Source: Limnohabitans planktonicus II-D5
GTDB taxonomy: Bacteria; Pseudomonadota; Gammaproteobacteria; Burkholderiales; Burkholderiaceae_C
DNA length: 64,000 nucleotides
Reading direction: 5' to 3'
NCBI RefSeq assembly: GCF_001270065.2
Contig: NZ_LFYT02000012.1
Span: 1-64,000, forward strand
How positions within the stretch are numbered: position 1 is the stretch's first letter; each line of letters opens with the position of its first letter. The notes under the pieces are model-generated. The model did no database searches and was not told the origin of the DNA. It saw only the letters and a program-made list of their open reading frames with translations. Shown here in pieces: positions 24,543-33,312 of this stretch. The translations under genes were made by a program, and so were the position numbers.

Positions 24543-25298
24543 ATGAAAATTCTTGTTCCCGTGAAGCGGGTGGTGGACTACAACGTTAAAGTGCGCGTGA
24601 AGTCCGATGGCTCCGGTGTGGACATCGCCAATGTCAAGATGAGCATGAACCCCTTTGACGAGATCGCCGTTGAAGAAGCCGTGCGCCTGAAAGAAAAAGG
24701 TTTTGCCACCGAAGTCATCGCTGTGTCTTGTGGCGTGGCCCAGTGCCAGGAAACCTTGCGCACCGCCATGGCCATTGGTGCCGACCGCGGCATTCTGGTC
24801 GAAACCCCGGCTGACTTGGACCTGCAGCCCTTGGCAGTGGCCAAGTTGCTCAAGGCCCTGGTGGACAAAGAGCAACCCGGTCTGATCATTTTGGGCAAGC
24901 AAGCGATTGACGACGACTGCAACCAAACCGGCCAAATGCTGGCCGCGCTGGCTGACCTGCCCCAGGCCACTTTCGCCTCCAAGGTCGAAATCGTGGACGG
25001 CAAAGCACAAGTCACCCGCGAAATTGATGGTGGCCTGGAAGTGCTGTCCATCAGCTTGCCCGCTGTGATCACCACCGACTTGCGCCTGAACGAGCCGCGT
25101 TATGTGACGCTGCCCAACATCATGAAGGCCAAGAAAAAGCAACTCGACAACTTCAAACCAGAGGACCTGGGCGTCGATGTGGCCCCACGCATCAAGACCT
25201 TGAAAGTGGCCGAGCCCGCCAAGCGCAGCGCTGGCATCAAGGTGCCCGATGTCGCCACGCTGGTGGATAAATTGAAAAACGTGGCCAAAGTCATTTGA
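24543..25298 (+). CDS. etfB: Electron transfer flavoprotein subunit beta
   Basis: A 251-residue cytoplasmic protein that, with EtfA, accepts electrons from acyl-CoA dehydrogenases and passes them to ETF-quinone oxidoreductase. It begins [19 protein letters not shown] and carries the AMP-binding loop region ([18 protein letters not shown]) and the EtfB signature near [13 protein letters not shown]. It is followed by etfA after an unusual 110-bp gap filled with heptamer repeats. Confidence 0.95.
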   Translation: MKILVPVKRVVDYNVKVRVKSDGSGVDIANVKMSMNPFDEIAVEEAVRLKEKGFATEVIAVSCGVAQCQETLRTAMAIGADRGILVETPADLDLQPLAVAKLLKALVDKEQPGLIILGKQAIDDDCNQTGQMLAALADLPQATFASKVEIVDGKAQVTREIDGGLEVLSISLPAVITTDLRLNEPRYVTLPNIMKAKKKQLDNFKPEDLGVDVAPRIKTLKVAEPAKRSAGIKVPDVATLVDKLKNVAKVI

Positions 25299-25302
25299 GG
25301 TT

Positions 25303-25405
25303 CAGGGTTTGGCGTTGTGTGTTCAGCGTGAAATTCATAACGCTCAACGCTCAACGCTCAACCCTTAACGCCCAACCCCTAACCCTCAACGCTTAACGCT
25401 CAACC
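25303..25405. repeat. Heptamer repeat hairpin between etfB and etfA
   Basis: A run of imperfect 7-bp units, CGCTCAA / CGCTTAA / CCCTCAA, fills 25341-25405. A short complementary run (GGTTTGGCGTTG...GTTCAGCG) lies just before at 25305-25330, so the transcript can fold into one long hairpin. Two similar elements lie at 50957-51061 and 55215-55385. Confidence 0.8.
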
Positions 25406-25408
25406 ATC

Positions 25409-26341
25409 ATGACTTCTCTCGTCATTGCAGAACACGACAACGCCTCGATCAAAGGCGCCACCCTCAACACCGTGACCGCTGCCGCCGCTTGCGGTGGTGA
25501 CGTGCATGTGCTCGTCGCAGGCCACAACGCAGGCGCTGCAGCAGCGGCTGCTGCCCAGATCGCAGGTGTTGCCAAAGTGATCCACGCCGACAGCGAAGCG
25601 CTGGCACACAGCTTGGCCGAAAACGTCGCCGCGCAAGTGCTGGCCATCTCCAGCAACTACAGCCACATCCTGTTCCCCGCGACCGCTGCTGGCAAGAACG
25701 TCGCCCCCCGCGTGGCCGCCAAACTCGATGTGGCGCAGATCAGCGATGTGACGCAAGTCATCTCGGCCGACACCTTCGAGCGCCCGATCTACGCGGGCAA
25801 CGCCATGGCCACGGTACAAAGCACCGACGCGACCAAAGTCATCACCGTGCGCACCACCGGCTTTGATGCCGCAGCCGCCACGGGTGGCAGCGCCGCGGTG
25901 GAAAGCGCAGCCGCCCAAGCCGACAGCGGCAAGAGCAGCTTCACGCGCAGCGAAATTGCCAAGAACGACCGCCCAGAACTCACAGCCGCCAAGATCATTG
26001 TGTCGGGTGGCCGCGCATTGGGCAGCGCCGAAAAGTTCAACGAAGTGATGACCCCCCTGGCCGACAAGTTGGGTGCTGCCATCGGTGCCAGCCGCGCAGC
26101 GGTGGACGCAGGCTACGCTGCCAACGACCTGCAAGTGGGCCAGACCGGCAAGATCGTCGCACCTCAGCTGTACATTGCAGCGGGTATCTCGGGTGCGATC
26201 CAGCACTTGGCGGGCATGAAGGATTCGAAGGTGATCGTGGCGATCAACAAAGATCCTGAGGCCCCCATTTTCAGCGTGGCCGACTTTGGCCTCGAAGCCG
26301 ATTTGTTTGCCGCTGTGCCTGAATTGACCCAGGCGCTCTGA
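25409..26341 (+). CDS. etfA: Electron transfer flavoprotein subunit alpha
   Basis: A 310-residue protein binding the FAD of the ETF heterodimer. The FAD domain is in the C-terminal half: [58 protein letters not shown] and [16 protein letters not shown] are all strongly conserved. The N-terminal half is Ala-rich ([13 protein letters not shown]). A strong terminator follows 17 bp after the stop. Confidence 0.95.
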   Translation: MTSLVIAEHDNASIKGATLNTVTAAAACGGDVHVLVAGHNAGAAAAAAAQIAGVAKVIHADSEALAHSLAENVAAQVLAISSNYSHILFPATAAGKNVAPRVAAKLDVAQISDVTQVISADTFERPIYAGNAMATVQSTDATKVITVRTTGFDAAAATGGSAAVESAAAQADSGKSSFTRSEIAKNDRPELTAAKIIVSGGRALGSAEKFNEVMTPLADKLGAAIGASRAAVDAGYAANDLQVGQTGKIVAPQLYIAAGISGAIQHLAGMKDSKVIVAINKDPEAPIFSVADFGLEADLFAAVPELTQAL

Positions 26342-26358
26342 TTCATCAGCATCACCAC

Positions 26359-26386
26359 AAAAGGCATCGTTCGCGATGCCTTTTTT
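26359..26386 (+). terminator. Rho-independent terminator after etfA
   Basis: AAAAGGCATCG, a 4-nt loop (TTCG) and CGATGCCTTTT followed by more T. The TTCG tetraloop closed by G-C pairs and the T run make this a convincing terminator. It separates etfBA from the acyl-CoA dehydrogenase gene that starts 32 bp later. Confidence 0.93.
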
Positions 26387-26417
26387 GTAACCTCACCCAG
26401 ACTTACCGGAGACTTTC

Positions 26418-28241
26418 ATGAGCTACACCGCACCCCTCAAGGACATGCTGTTCAACATCGAGCACCTGGCCCGCATCGACCAGATTGCGACAATTCCTGG
26501 CTTTGAAGACGCTGGTCTGGAAACCGCGCAGGCAGTGCTGGAGGAGTGCGGCAAGCTCAACCGCGATGTGATCGCCCCGCTGAACTGGGAAGGTGACAAG
26601 AACCCGTCCTACCACCACGACGGCCATCAGGTCACGACCACGCCCGGCTTCAAGGAAGCCTACAAACAATTCACCCAAGGCGGCTGGCAAAGCCTGCAGC
26701 ACCCGGCTGAGTTTGGTGGCCAGGGCTTGCCCAAAACCATCGGCGCGGCTTGCGGAGAAATGCTCAACTCGGCCAATATGAGTTTTGCGCTTTGCCCCAT
26801 GCTGACGGACGGTGCCATCGAGGCTTTGCTGACGGCTGGGTCAGACGACATGAAGGCCAAGTACCTTGAAAAACTCATCTCGGGTGAGTGGACCGGCACC
26901 ATGAACCTGACCGAGCCGCAAGCGGGTTCGGACCTGGCTGCCGTGCGCACCCGTGCCGAGCCCCAGCCCGACGGCACTTACAAAGTCTTTGGCACCAAGA
27001 TCTACATCACCTACGGTGAGCACGATATGGCCGACAACATCATCCATCTGGTCTTGGCCCGTGTGGTGGGCGCACCGGAAGGCGTCAAGGGCATCAGCCT
27101 GTTTGTGGTGCCCAAATTCATGGTCAATGGCGATGGCTCACTGGGCGCGCGCAACGACGTGCATTGCGTCTCCATCGAACACAAGATGGGCATCAAGGCC
27201 AGCCCCACGGCAGTGCTGCAGTACGGCGACGGCATGGCGGCGAGCATTGCAGACAGCACCGGGCCCGGCGCTGTGGGCTTCCTGGTGGGCGAAGAAAACC
27301 GTGGTCTCGAATACATGTTCATCATGATGAACGCCGCCCGCTATGCGGTGGGCGTGCAGGGCATCTCGATTGCCGAGCGCGCTTACCAGCATGCCGTGCA
27401 ATACGCCCGTGACCGGGTGCAAAGCCGCCCGGTGGATGGCAGCTTGCCTGGCGCTGGCCCCATCATTCACCACCCCGATGTGCGACGCATGCTTATGACC
27501 ATGCGCGCCTACACCGAAGGCTGTCGTTCGCTGGCCTCGGTGGCCGCCGCCGCCTACGACGCCGCGCACCATCACCCCGATGCCGAGGTGCGCAAGCAAA
27601 ACCAGTCTTTCTATGAATTCATGGTGCCTCTGGTCAAGGGCTACAGCACCGAGATGAGCCTGGAAGTCACCAGCCTGGGCGTGCAGGTGCACGGCGGCAT
27701 GGGCTTCATCGAAGAAACCGGTTGCGCCCAGTACTACCGCGACGCCAAGATTCTGACCATTTACGAAGGCACCACCGCCATCCAGGCCAACGACCTGGTG
27801 GGCCGCAAAACAGCCCGCGACGGTGGCCAGACCGCCAAGGCGCTGGCTGCGCAAGTGGCCCAAACCGAAAGTGAACTGGCTGCATCGGGCAATCCCGACG
27901 CACTGGCCGTGGCCCGTCGCCTCAAAGCCGCCCGCGAAGCTTTTGTGGACGTGGTCGAATTTGTGGCGGGCAACACCAAGGCCCACCCCAACGACGTGTT
28001 TGCAGGCAGCGTGCCTTACCTCATGCTGGCGGGCAACCTGATGGCGGGCTGGCAAATGGGCCGAGCCTTGCTGGTGGCCCTTACACCCGAAGCGCAAGCC
28101 CAAGACGCCGCCTTCATGGCCGCCAAGGTCACCACCGCGCGGTTTTATGCTGACCACATTTTGTCCAAGGCCCCCGGCATCCGCGACAGCATTGTCGAAG
28201 GTGCAGGCAGCGTGACAGCCATGGCGCTCGACGCGTTCTGA
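26418..28241 (+). CDS. Acyl-CoA dehydrogenase, long-form (DmdC-like)
   Basis: A 607-residue flavoprotein that introduces the 2,3 double bond into an acyl-CoA. It has NLTEPQAGSDL (FAD/substrate loop), GTKIYITYGEHDM, and the catalytic glutamate in LTIYEGTTAIQANDL. A C-terminal extension of about 120 residues after the classical fold is typical of the 600-residue branch that includes DmdC and many FadE-type enzymes. Electrons would pass to EtfBA encoded just upstream. The start has an appropriate GGAGAC site. Substrate chain length is unknown. Confidence 0.92.
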   Translation: MSYTAPLKDMLFNIEHLARIDQIATIPGFEDAGLETAQAVLEECGKLNRDVIAPLNWEGDKNPSYHHDGHQVTTTPGFKEAYKQFTQGGWQSLQHPAEFGGQGLPKTIGAACGEMLNSANMSFALCPMLTDGAIEALLTAGSDDMKAKYLEKLISGEWTGTMNLTEPQAGSDLAAVRTRAEPQPDGTYKVFGTKIYITYGEHDMADNIIHLVLARVVGAPEGVKGISLFVVPKFMVNGDGSLGARNDVHCVSIEHKMGIKASPTAVLQYGDGMAASIADSTGPGAVGFLVGEENRGLEYMFIMMNAARYAVGVQGISIAERAYQHAVQYARDRVQSRPVDGSLPGAGPIIHHPDVRRMLMTMRAYTEGCRSLASVAAAAYDAAHHHPDAEVRKQNQSFYEFMVPLVKGYSTEMSLEVTSLGVQVHGGMGFIEETGCAQYYRDAKILTIYEGTTAIQANDLVGRKTARDGGQTAKALAAQVAQTESELAASGNPDALAVARRLKAAREAFVDVVEFVAGNTKAHPNDVFAGSVPYLMLAGNLMAGWQMGRALLVALTPEAQAQDAAFMAAKVTTARFYADHILSKAPGIRDSIVEGAGSVTAMALDAF

Positions 28242-28280
28242 CAACGTGGCTTTGAACAAGCATTTGCAAAGTTTTAAACC

Positions 28281-28450
28281 ATCGCCAGCAGGGCTGGCTC
28301 CTACAGGGGACAAGCACCATGCCGGTTTTCCTCACGCATGGGGCCGACACGAGGCAGCTGCCAGTGCCGGTTTTTTTGTAGGAGCTTGCCCTGCAAGCGA
28401 TGGCCTGCCGTCCAGCACGGACACATCGCCAGCAGGGCTGGCTCCTGCAG
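28281..28450. repeat. GTAGGAG-type REPs after the acyl-CoA dehydrogenase gene
   Basis: An inverted half ending CTCCTAC lies at 28281-28304. A full facing pair spans 28378-28450, with GTAGGAG-CTTGC-CCT-GCAAG on the left and CCAGC-AGG-GCTGG-CTCCTGC on the right. These fill most of the 318-bp gap 28242-28559; no gene is seen there. The last 50 bp before the next ATG carry its promoter or ribosome site (CAGGAGAC). Confidence 0.78.
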
Positions 28451-28559
28451 GCGACTTGGATGTGCCGTGGTCCACCGCCATGGGTCGACTTGTCGCCGCG
28501 CCGACACCGTTTGATGCCTTTGTTCTCTCACAATAGACCGATAATTTTCAGGAGACTTC

Positions 28560-29513
28560 ATGTCCAAGCTGCCCCCCGTTCTGGCGAATTTGCCCTTCCC
28601 CGCCATCGCTTCGCCCCTGTTCATCATCAGCAACCCCAAGCTGGTCATTGAGCAGTGCAAAGCGGGCATCGTCGGCTCCATGCCCGCTTTGAATGCCCGC
28701 CCTGCTGCGCAACTCGAAGAGTGGTTGATTGAAATCACCGAAGCACTGGCCGCCTACAACGCCGCCAACCCCGACAAGCCCGCTGCGCCCTTTGCCATCA
28801 ACCAGATCGTGCACAAAAGCAACGACCGCCTTGAGCACGACATGGCCATGTGCGTGAAATACAAGGTGCCGATCATCATCACCTCGCTGGGCGCTCGCGA
28901 AGAGATCAACGCTGCAGCCCACAGCTATGGCGGCGTGGTGCTGCACGACATCATCAACAACAAGCACGCACACAAGGCGATTGAAAAAGGCGCAGACGGC
29001 CTGATCGCCGTGGCCGCAGGTGCCGGTGGCCATGCGGGCGTCAAAAGCCCGTTCGCCCTGATCCAGGAAATCCGCCAGTGGTTCGACGGCCCGGTGGCTT
29101 TGTCGGGCTCGATCGCGACGGGCGATGCGATTTTGGCGGCGCAAGCCATGGGCGCGGACTTTGCCTACATCGGCTCAGCCTTCATTGCCACGCACGAAGC
29201 GCGTGCCGCCGAAGATTACAAACAAGCCATTGTCGACAGCAACTCCGACGACATCGTCTACAGCAACCTGTTCACCGGGGTGCATGGTAACTACCTGGCC
29301 CCGTCGATTCGCGCAGCGGGCCTGGACCCCGAAAACTTGCCTGAGTCCGACCCCAGCAAGATGAACTTTGGTGGCGACGCCAAAAAAGCCTGGAAGGACA
29401 TCTGGGGCTGCGGACAAGGCATTGGCGCGATCCAGGCGGTGCAAAGCACGGCCGATTTGGTGGCCCAGTTCAAGGCCCAGTACCAAGCCGCCCGCGCCCG
29501 TTTGGCGCTTTGA
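28560..29513 (+). CDS. Nitronate monooxygenase
   Basis: A 317-residue FMN enzyme of the 2-nitropropane dioxygenase family, which detoxifies alkyl nitronates such as propionate-3-nitronate. The TIM barrel shows PLFIISNPKLVIEQCKAGIVGS at the start, the catalytic His in GAGGHAGVKSP, and FMN-phosphate residues in SGSIATGDAILAAQAMGADFAYIGSAF. The family also contains enoyl-reductase-like members, so the reaction is probable rather than certain. The following acyltransferase overlaps its stop. Confidence 0.88.
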   Translation: MSKLPPVLANLPFPAIASPLFIISNPKLVIEQCKAGIVGSMPALNARPAAQLEEWLIEITEALAAYNAANPDKPAAPFAINQIVHKSNDRLEHDMAMCVKYKVPIIITSLGAREEINAAAHSYGGVVLHDIINNKHAHKAIEKGADGLIAVAAGAGGHAGVKSPFALIQEIRQWFDGPVALSGSIATGDAILAAQAMGADFAYIGSAFIATHEARAAEDYKQAIVDSNSDDIVYSNLFTGVHGNYLAPSIRAAGLDPENLPESDPSKMNFGGDAKKAWKDIWGCGQGIGAIQAVQSTADLVAQFKAQYQAARARLAL

Positions 29514-30685
29514 GCGTCTTGCGCACGACTGTCGCTGCCCCTGAGGTCGTGCCTACCTCGGGGCGCGCCTGGCTGATTGACCTGCTCAAGGCACTGGGCT
29601 GTGTCTTGATCGTGCTCCACCATCTGGCATTTTACGGGCCCATGTCGGACGTCGTGATGGGTGTCTGGCCCCAGCTGATCGAATGGTTGTTTGACCGTGC
29701 GCGACTGGCGGTGCAGATGTTCTTGGTCTGTGCTGGTTTTTTGACGGCGGGCAGTTTGCGCCACGTCATGAGACTCGATGCCCCATTGGCTGCGCAGTGG
29801 CTGTGGCGTCGTTACTTGAGACTGTCCCTGCCGCTGCTGGCTGCCCTGAGTGTGGTGGTGTTGGTGTCTGAAATCATCAGGCCTGGATTTGATCACCCCT
29901 CTTTGTCCGCATTGCCCACATGGTGGCAGGCTTGGGCGCATGTCTTTTTATTGCAGCATCTGTTGGATTTGGAGGCCTTGTCGGCGGGTGTTTGGTATGT
30001 GGCCGTGGATTTTCAGCTGTATGCGCTGGCTATGCTGGTGCTGGCTGTGGCACAGCGGTTGAGCCGCTGGAAAGCTCACACGCGTGCAGAGGTTTGGTGC
30101 AATCGCCTTTGGCTGATGCTGGCCGCAGCGTCTTTGTGGTGGTGGAGCGGCATCGAAAGTCTGGACGATTACGCCCTCTATTTTTGTGCCTCTTACGCCA
30201 TGGGTTGGCTGGCCTATCAGACTCGGCTGGCAAGGATGGCGGGAAAAATCGGGTTCAGTTTTGGAATTGTTGTGATTTTGGGTGCCGTGGCGCTCTGGCT
30301 GGATCCGAATTGGAGGCTGGCGACTGCCTTGACGGTGGCGGCCTTGTTGGTCGCTGCTCCGCAGGAGTGGTTTGCGCCTCCTGAGGGCTGTGGCTTGTGG
30401 TGTCGGACCATTCAGGCGATCTCAAGGATGTCTTACGCCGTGTTCGTGGTCCATTTTGGCATCAGCTTGGCGGTCAATGCCTGGGTGTCGCAACGTTGGC
30501 CTGATCAGCTGTTGCCCAATGCATTGGGGATGCTGGGCTCTTTGGCGCTGTCTTTGTTGGCCGGGGCTTTGCTTTTTAAATATGTGGAGCAACCCCGCCC
30601 GACGGTCATGCGCTGGCTGCGTTGGGTGGGGATTTTCATGCTCAGTGTGGCGCTGGCCATGCACATCAACAGCCTGGCGGGCTGA
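29510..30685 (+). CDS. Acyltransferase 3 family membrane protein
   Basis: A 391-residue integral membrane protein with about ten hydrophobic segments. LIDLLKALGCVLIVLHHLAFYG near the start contains the paired His that is the hallmark of acyltransferase-3 (OafB/NodX-like) proteins, which O-acylate surface sugars or lipids. The TTG start overlaps the previous stop (TTGA), giving translational coupling to the nitronate monooxygenase gene. That pairing has no obvious functional logic. It converges on cphA with only 13 bp between stops. Confidence 0.82.
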   Translation: MSVLRTTVAAPEVVPTSGRAWLIDLLKALGCVLIVLHHLAFYGPMSDVVMGVWPQLIEWLFDRARLAVQMFLVCAGFLTAGSLRHVMRLDAPLAAQWLWRRYLRLSLPLLAALSVVVLVSEIIRPGFDHPSLSALPTWWQAWAHVFLLQHLLDLEALSAGVWYVAVDFQLYALAMLVLAVAQRLSRWKAHTRAEVWCNRLWLMLAAASLWWWSGIESLDDYALYFCASYAMGWLAYQTRLARMAGKIGFSFGIVVILGAVALWLDPNWRLATALTVAALLVAAPQEWFAPPEGCGLWCRTIQAISRMSYAVFVVHFGISLAVNAWVSQRWPDQLLPNALGMLGSLALSLLAGALLFKYVEQPRPTVMRWLRWVGIFMLSVALAMHINSLAG

Positions 30686-30698
30686 AGCCGCCAGGGTT

Positions 30699-33278
30699 TC
30701 AGGGTTTCAGGGTTTCAGCTTTGACTTTTTCGGTGATGTAGGCCAGAGCTTCTTCAACCTGGTCGATGAGGATCAGGCACAAATCACCTGCATTCAGACG
30801 CGAGAGCGCGATGTCAATGGCATTGAACTCGCCCTGAATGTCTTCGATATGGCGCGTGCGTGCCGCGCCATGCAAACCTTCGCGCAGCAGCTGGATGACT
30901 TCGCCGTCGGCGCGGCCCCGCTGGCAGGCGTCCTGATACAGCAGCACATCGTCAAAAGCAGCCCCCAGAATTTGCGTCTGCTCGCGGATGTCCTGGTCGC
31001 GGCGGTCACCGGCACCGCTGATCACCACCACGCGCTTTTGGGCAGGCATGTTGTCCACGGCCTGCACCAGAGCCTGGATGGCATCGGGGTTGTGGCCGTA
31101 ATCGGCAATCAAGGTGGCCCCTTTGTAATCGAACACGTTGAAGCGACCGGGCACGCCCTGGATATCGCTGATGAACGTTGCAAGGCCCTGGGCGATGGCG
31201 TCCCAAGGCACATTCACGGCCCAGGCTGCAGCCACAGCCGCCAGCACGTTTTCAGTCTGAAAACCGATCTGTCCCTGGCGCGTGATCGGCACTTGGGCCA
31301 GCGGGATGCGGAAAATCTGTTTACCGTTTTGCGCCACGAGGTCGCCGTCCTCGGTGAAGACCACGCGTTTGCCTTGTGCGCGGTGCGCAGCCAGCACAGG
31401 CTGGTTGCCGTCGAGTGCAAAAAAAGTCACATCGCCGGGGCAATGAAGCGCCATGGACACCACCGCAGGGTCGGCAGCATTGAGCACGGCCATGCCGCTT
31501 TGCTCCACGTTGAGCACGATGACGCGCTTGACCACTGACAGGTCTTCAAGGGTGGTGATGTAGTTCAAGCCCAGGTGGTCACCTGAGCCCATGTTGGTGA
31601 CGACGGCCACCTTGCAGCGGTCAAAGGCTTGGCCTTCGCGCAACAGGCCGCCACGGGCGGTTTCAAACACGGCGGCATCCACATCGGGGTGCATCAGCAC
31701 GTTGCGGGCGCTGCGCGGGCCACTGCAGTCACCTGAATCGGTCTGGCGGCCGTTGACGTACACACCGTCGGTATTGGTCATGCCCACGCGCAGGCCCTGA
31801 GCCCGCAGCAGGTGCGCTGTCAGGCGAACCGTGGTGGTCTTGCCGTTGGTGCCGGTGACGGCAATCACGGGCACGCGACCCGTCTCGCCATCAGGGAACA
31901 TCTGGTCAATGACGGCATTGCCCACATCGCGCCCCTTGCCATAGGACGGGCTGATGTGCATGCGCAAACCGGGTGCGGCATTGACTTCCACAATACCGCC
32001 GTTTTGTTCTTCGAGTGGGCGCATCACCGATTCGCACACCACGTCCACGCCGCAAATGTCCAGGCCCACCATCTGGGCCGCTTCGATCACGCGGGCGGCC
32101 ACGTCAGGGTGCACATCGTCGGTCACGTCGGTGGCTGTGCCGCCGGTGGACAGGTTGGCGTTGTTGCGCAGGATGACGCGACGGCCTTTTTCGGGCACTG
32201 ATTCGGGTTCCAGGTCTTGTTCGCGCAGGCGGCCAATGGCGATGTCATCGAAACGGATTTTGGTCAGCGATGTGGAGTGGCCAGAGCCCCGACGCGGGTC
32301 GGCGTTCACCAGGTCTACCAGCTGACGCACGGTGTGCTTGCCGTCACCCACCACCAAGGGCGGCTCACGACGTGCGGCGGCGATCAGCTTATTGCCCACC
32401 ACCAGCAGGCGGTAATCGTGGCCGGGCAGGAATTTCTCGACCATCACGGTGCCGTAACGCTCGGCGGTGACATAGGCGTTGTCAAAGGCTGTGCGGTTGG
32501 TGATGTTGACCGAGACGCCTTTGCCCTGATTGCCGTCCTGCGGTTTGACGACCACGGGCAGGCCCACTTCCAGTGCCACTTGCCAGCCCTCATCCACGGA
32601 CTGGACGGGCCGTCCCATCGGCACAGGCACCCCTGCCGCGTGCAAGAGGCTTTTGGTCAGGTCCTTGTCTTGCGCAATGGATTCGGCAATCGCGCTGGTG
32701 GAGTCGATTTCGGCGGCTTGAATGCGCCTTTGCTTGGCACCCCAGCCAAACTGGACCAGGCTGCCATCGGTCAGGCGGCGGATGGGCACGCCACGGGCCA
32801 TGGCTGCGTCCACGATGGCGACGGTCGAAGGCCCCAGACGCACGTTTTCATCCAGTTCATGCAGTTGCGTGATGGCCGCTTCAAGGTCAAACCCGACACC
32901 GGCAATGGCCGCGTTGCAGAGTTTTTCGGCCAAATCGAGGGCCAGGCGCCCAACGACTTCATCGTTGTATTCCACCACTACTTGGTACACCCCGGGCTCT
33001 TGTGTGGGGGTGGTGCGACTGAAGGAGATGAGGCAACCTGCTTGCACCTGCAGGCCCAGCGCCACTTTTTCAAGAGCGTGCGCCATGGCCACTTGCTGGC
33101 CCGGCCGTTGCCCGTCAAATGGGCCGACTTGCGGGAAGATGCGACGCAGTTGCTGTTCGATGGGGTGCTGGGCGTTCAGACCTTGCTCATGGGGTGTGCA
33201 AGTGATGATGGCTTCAATGGCCGTGTGGCGGCTCCACAAGTTGGGGCCGCGCAAGGCGCGAATTCGGGACACTTCCAT
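30699..33278 (-). CDS. cphA: Cyanophycin synthetase
   Basis: An 859-residue enzyme making multi-L-arginyl-poly-L-aspartate, a cytoplasmic nitrogen store. The order is an N-terminal domain (MEVSRIRALRGPNLWSRHTA), the ATP-grasp domain that adds Asp to the backbone (VVKPQDGNQGKGVSVN near residue 225), and a Mur-ligase-like domain that adds Arg, with an intact P-loop AVTGTNGKTTTVRL at about 474. Length and motifs are those of a full CphA1. The ATG at 33278 matches the family start; an ATG at 33347 would overlap the upstream gene. The end overlaps a short GGGTTTCA repeat. A diverged second synthetase lies 34 bp upstream. Confidence 0.94.
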   Translation of the reverse strand: MEVSRIRALRGPNLWSRHTAIEAIITCTPHEQGLNAQHPIEQQLRRIFPQVGPFDGQRPGQQVAMAHALEKVALGLQVQAGCLISFSRTTPTQEPGVYQVVVEYNDEVVGRLALDLAEKLCNAAIAGVGFDLEAAITQLHELDENVRLGPSTVAIVDAAMARGVPIRRLTDGSLVQFGWGAKQRRIQAAEIDSTSAIAESIAQDKDLTKSLLHAAGVPVPMGRPVQSVDEGWQVALEVGLPVVVKPQDGNQGKGVSVNITNRTAFDNAYVTAERYGTVMVEKFLPGHDYRLLVVGNKLIAAARREPPLVVGDGKHTVRQLVDLVNADPRRGSGHSTSLTKIRFDDIAIGRLREQDLEPESVPEKGRRVILRNNANLSTGGTATDVTDDVHPDVAARVIEAAQMVGLDICGVDVVCESVMRPLEEQNGGIVEVNAAPGLRMHISPSYGKGRDVGNAVIDQMFPDGETGRVPVIAVTGTNGKTTTVRLTAHLLRAQGLRVGMTNTDGVYVNGRQTDSGDCSGPRSARNVLMHPDVDAAVFETARGGLLREGQAFDRCKVAVVTNMGSGDHLGLNYITTLEDLSVVKRVIVLNVEQSGMAVLNAADPAVVSMALHCPGDVTFFALDGNQPVLAAHRAQGKRVVFTEDGDLVAQNGKQIFRIPLAQVPITRQGQIGFQTENVLAAVAAAWAVNVPWDAIAQGLATFISDIQGVPGRFNVFDYKGATLIADYGHNPDAIQALVQAVDNMPAQKRVVVISGAGDRRDQDIREQTQILGAAFDDVLLYQDACQRGRADGEVIQLLREGLHGAARTRHIEDIQGEFNAIDIALSRLNAGDLCLILIDQVEEALAYITEKVKAETLKP

Positions 33279-33312
33279 GGAGGTGGGTTCCTGTTGTTCT
33301 TCTGGGGCCGCT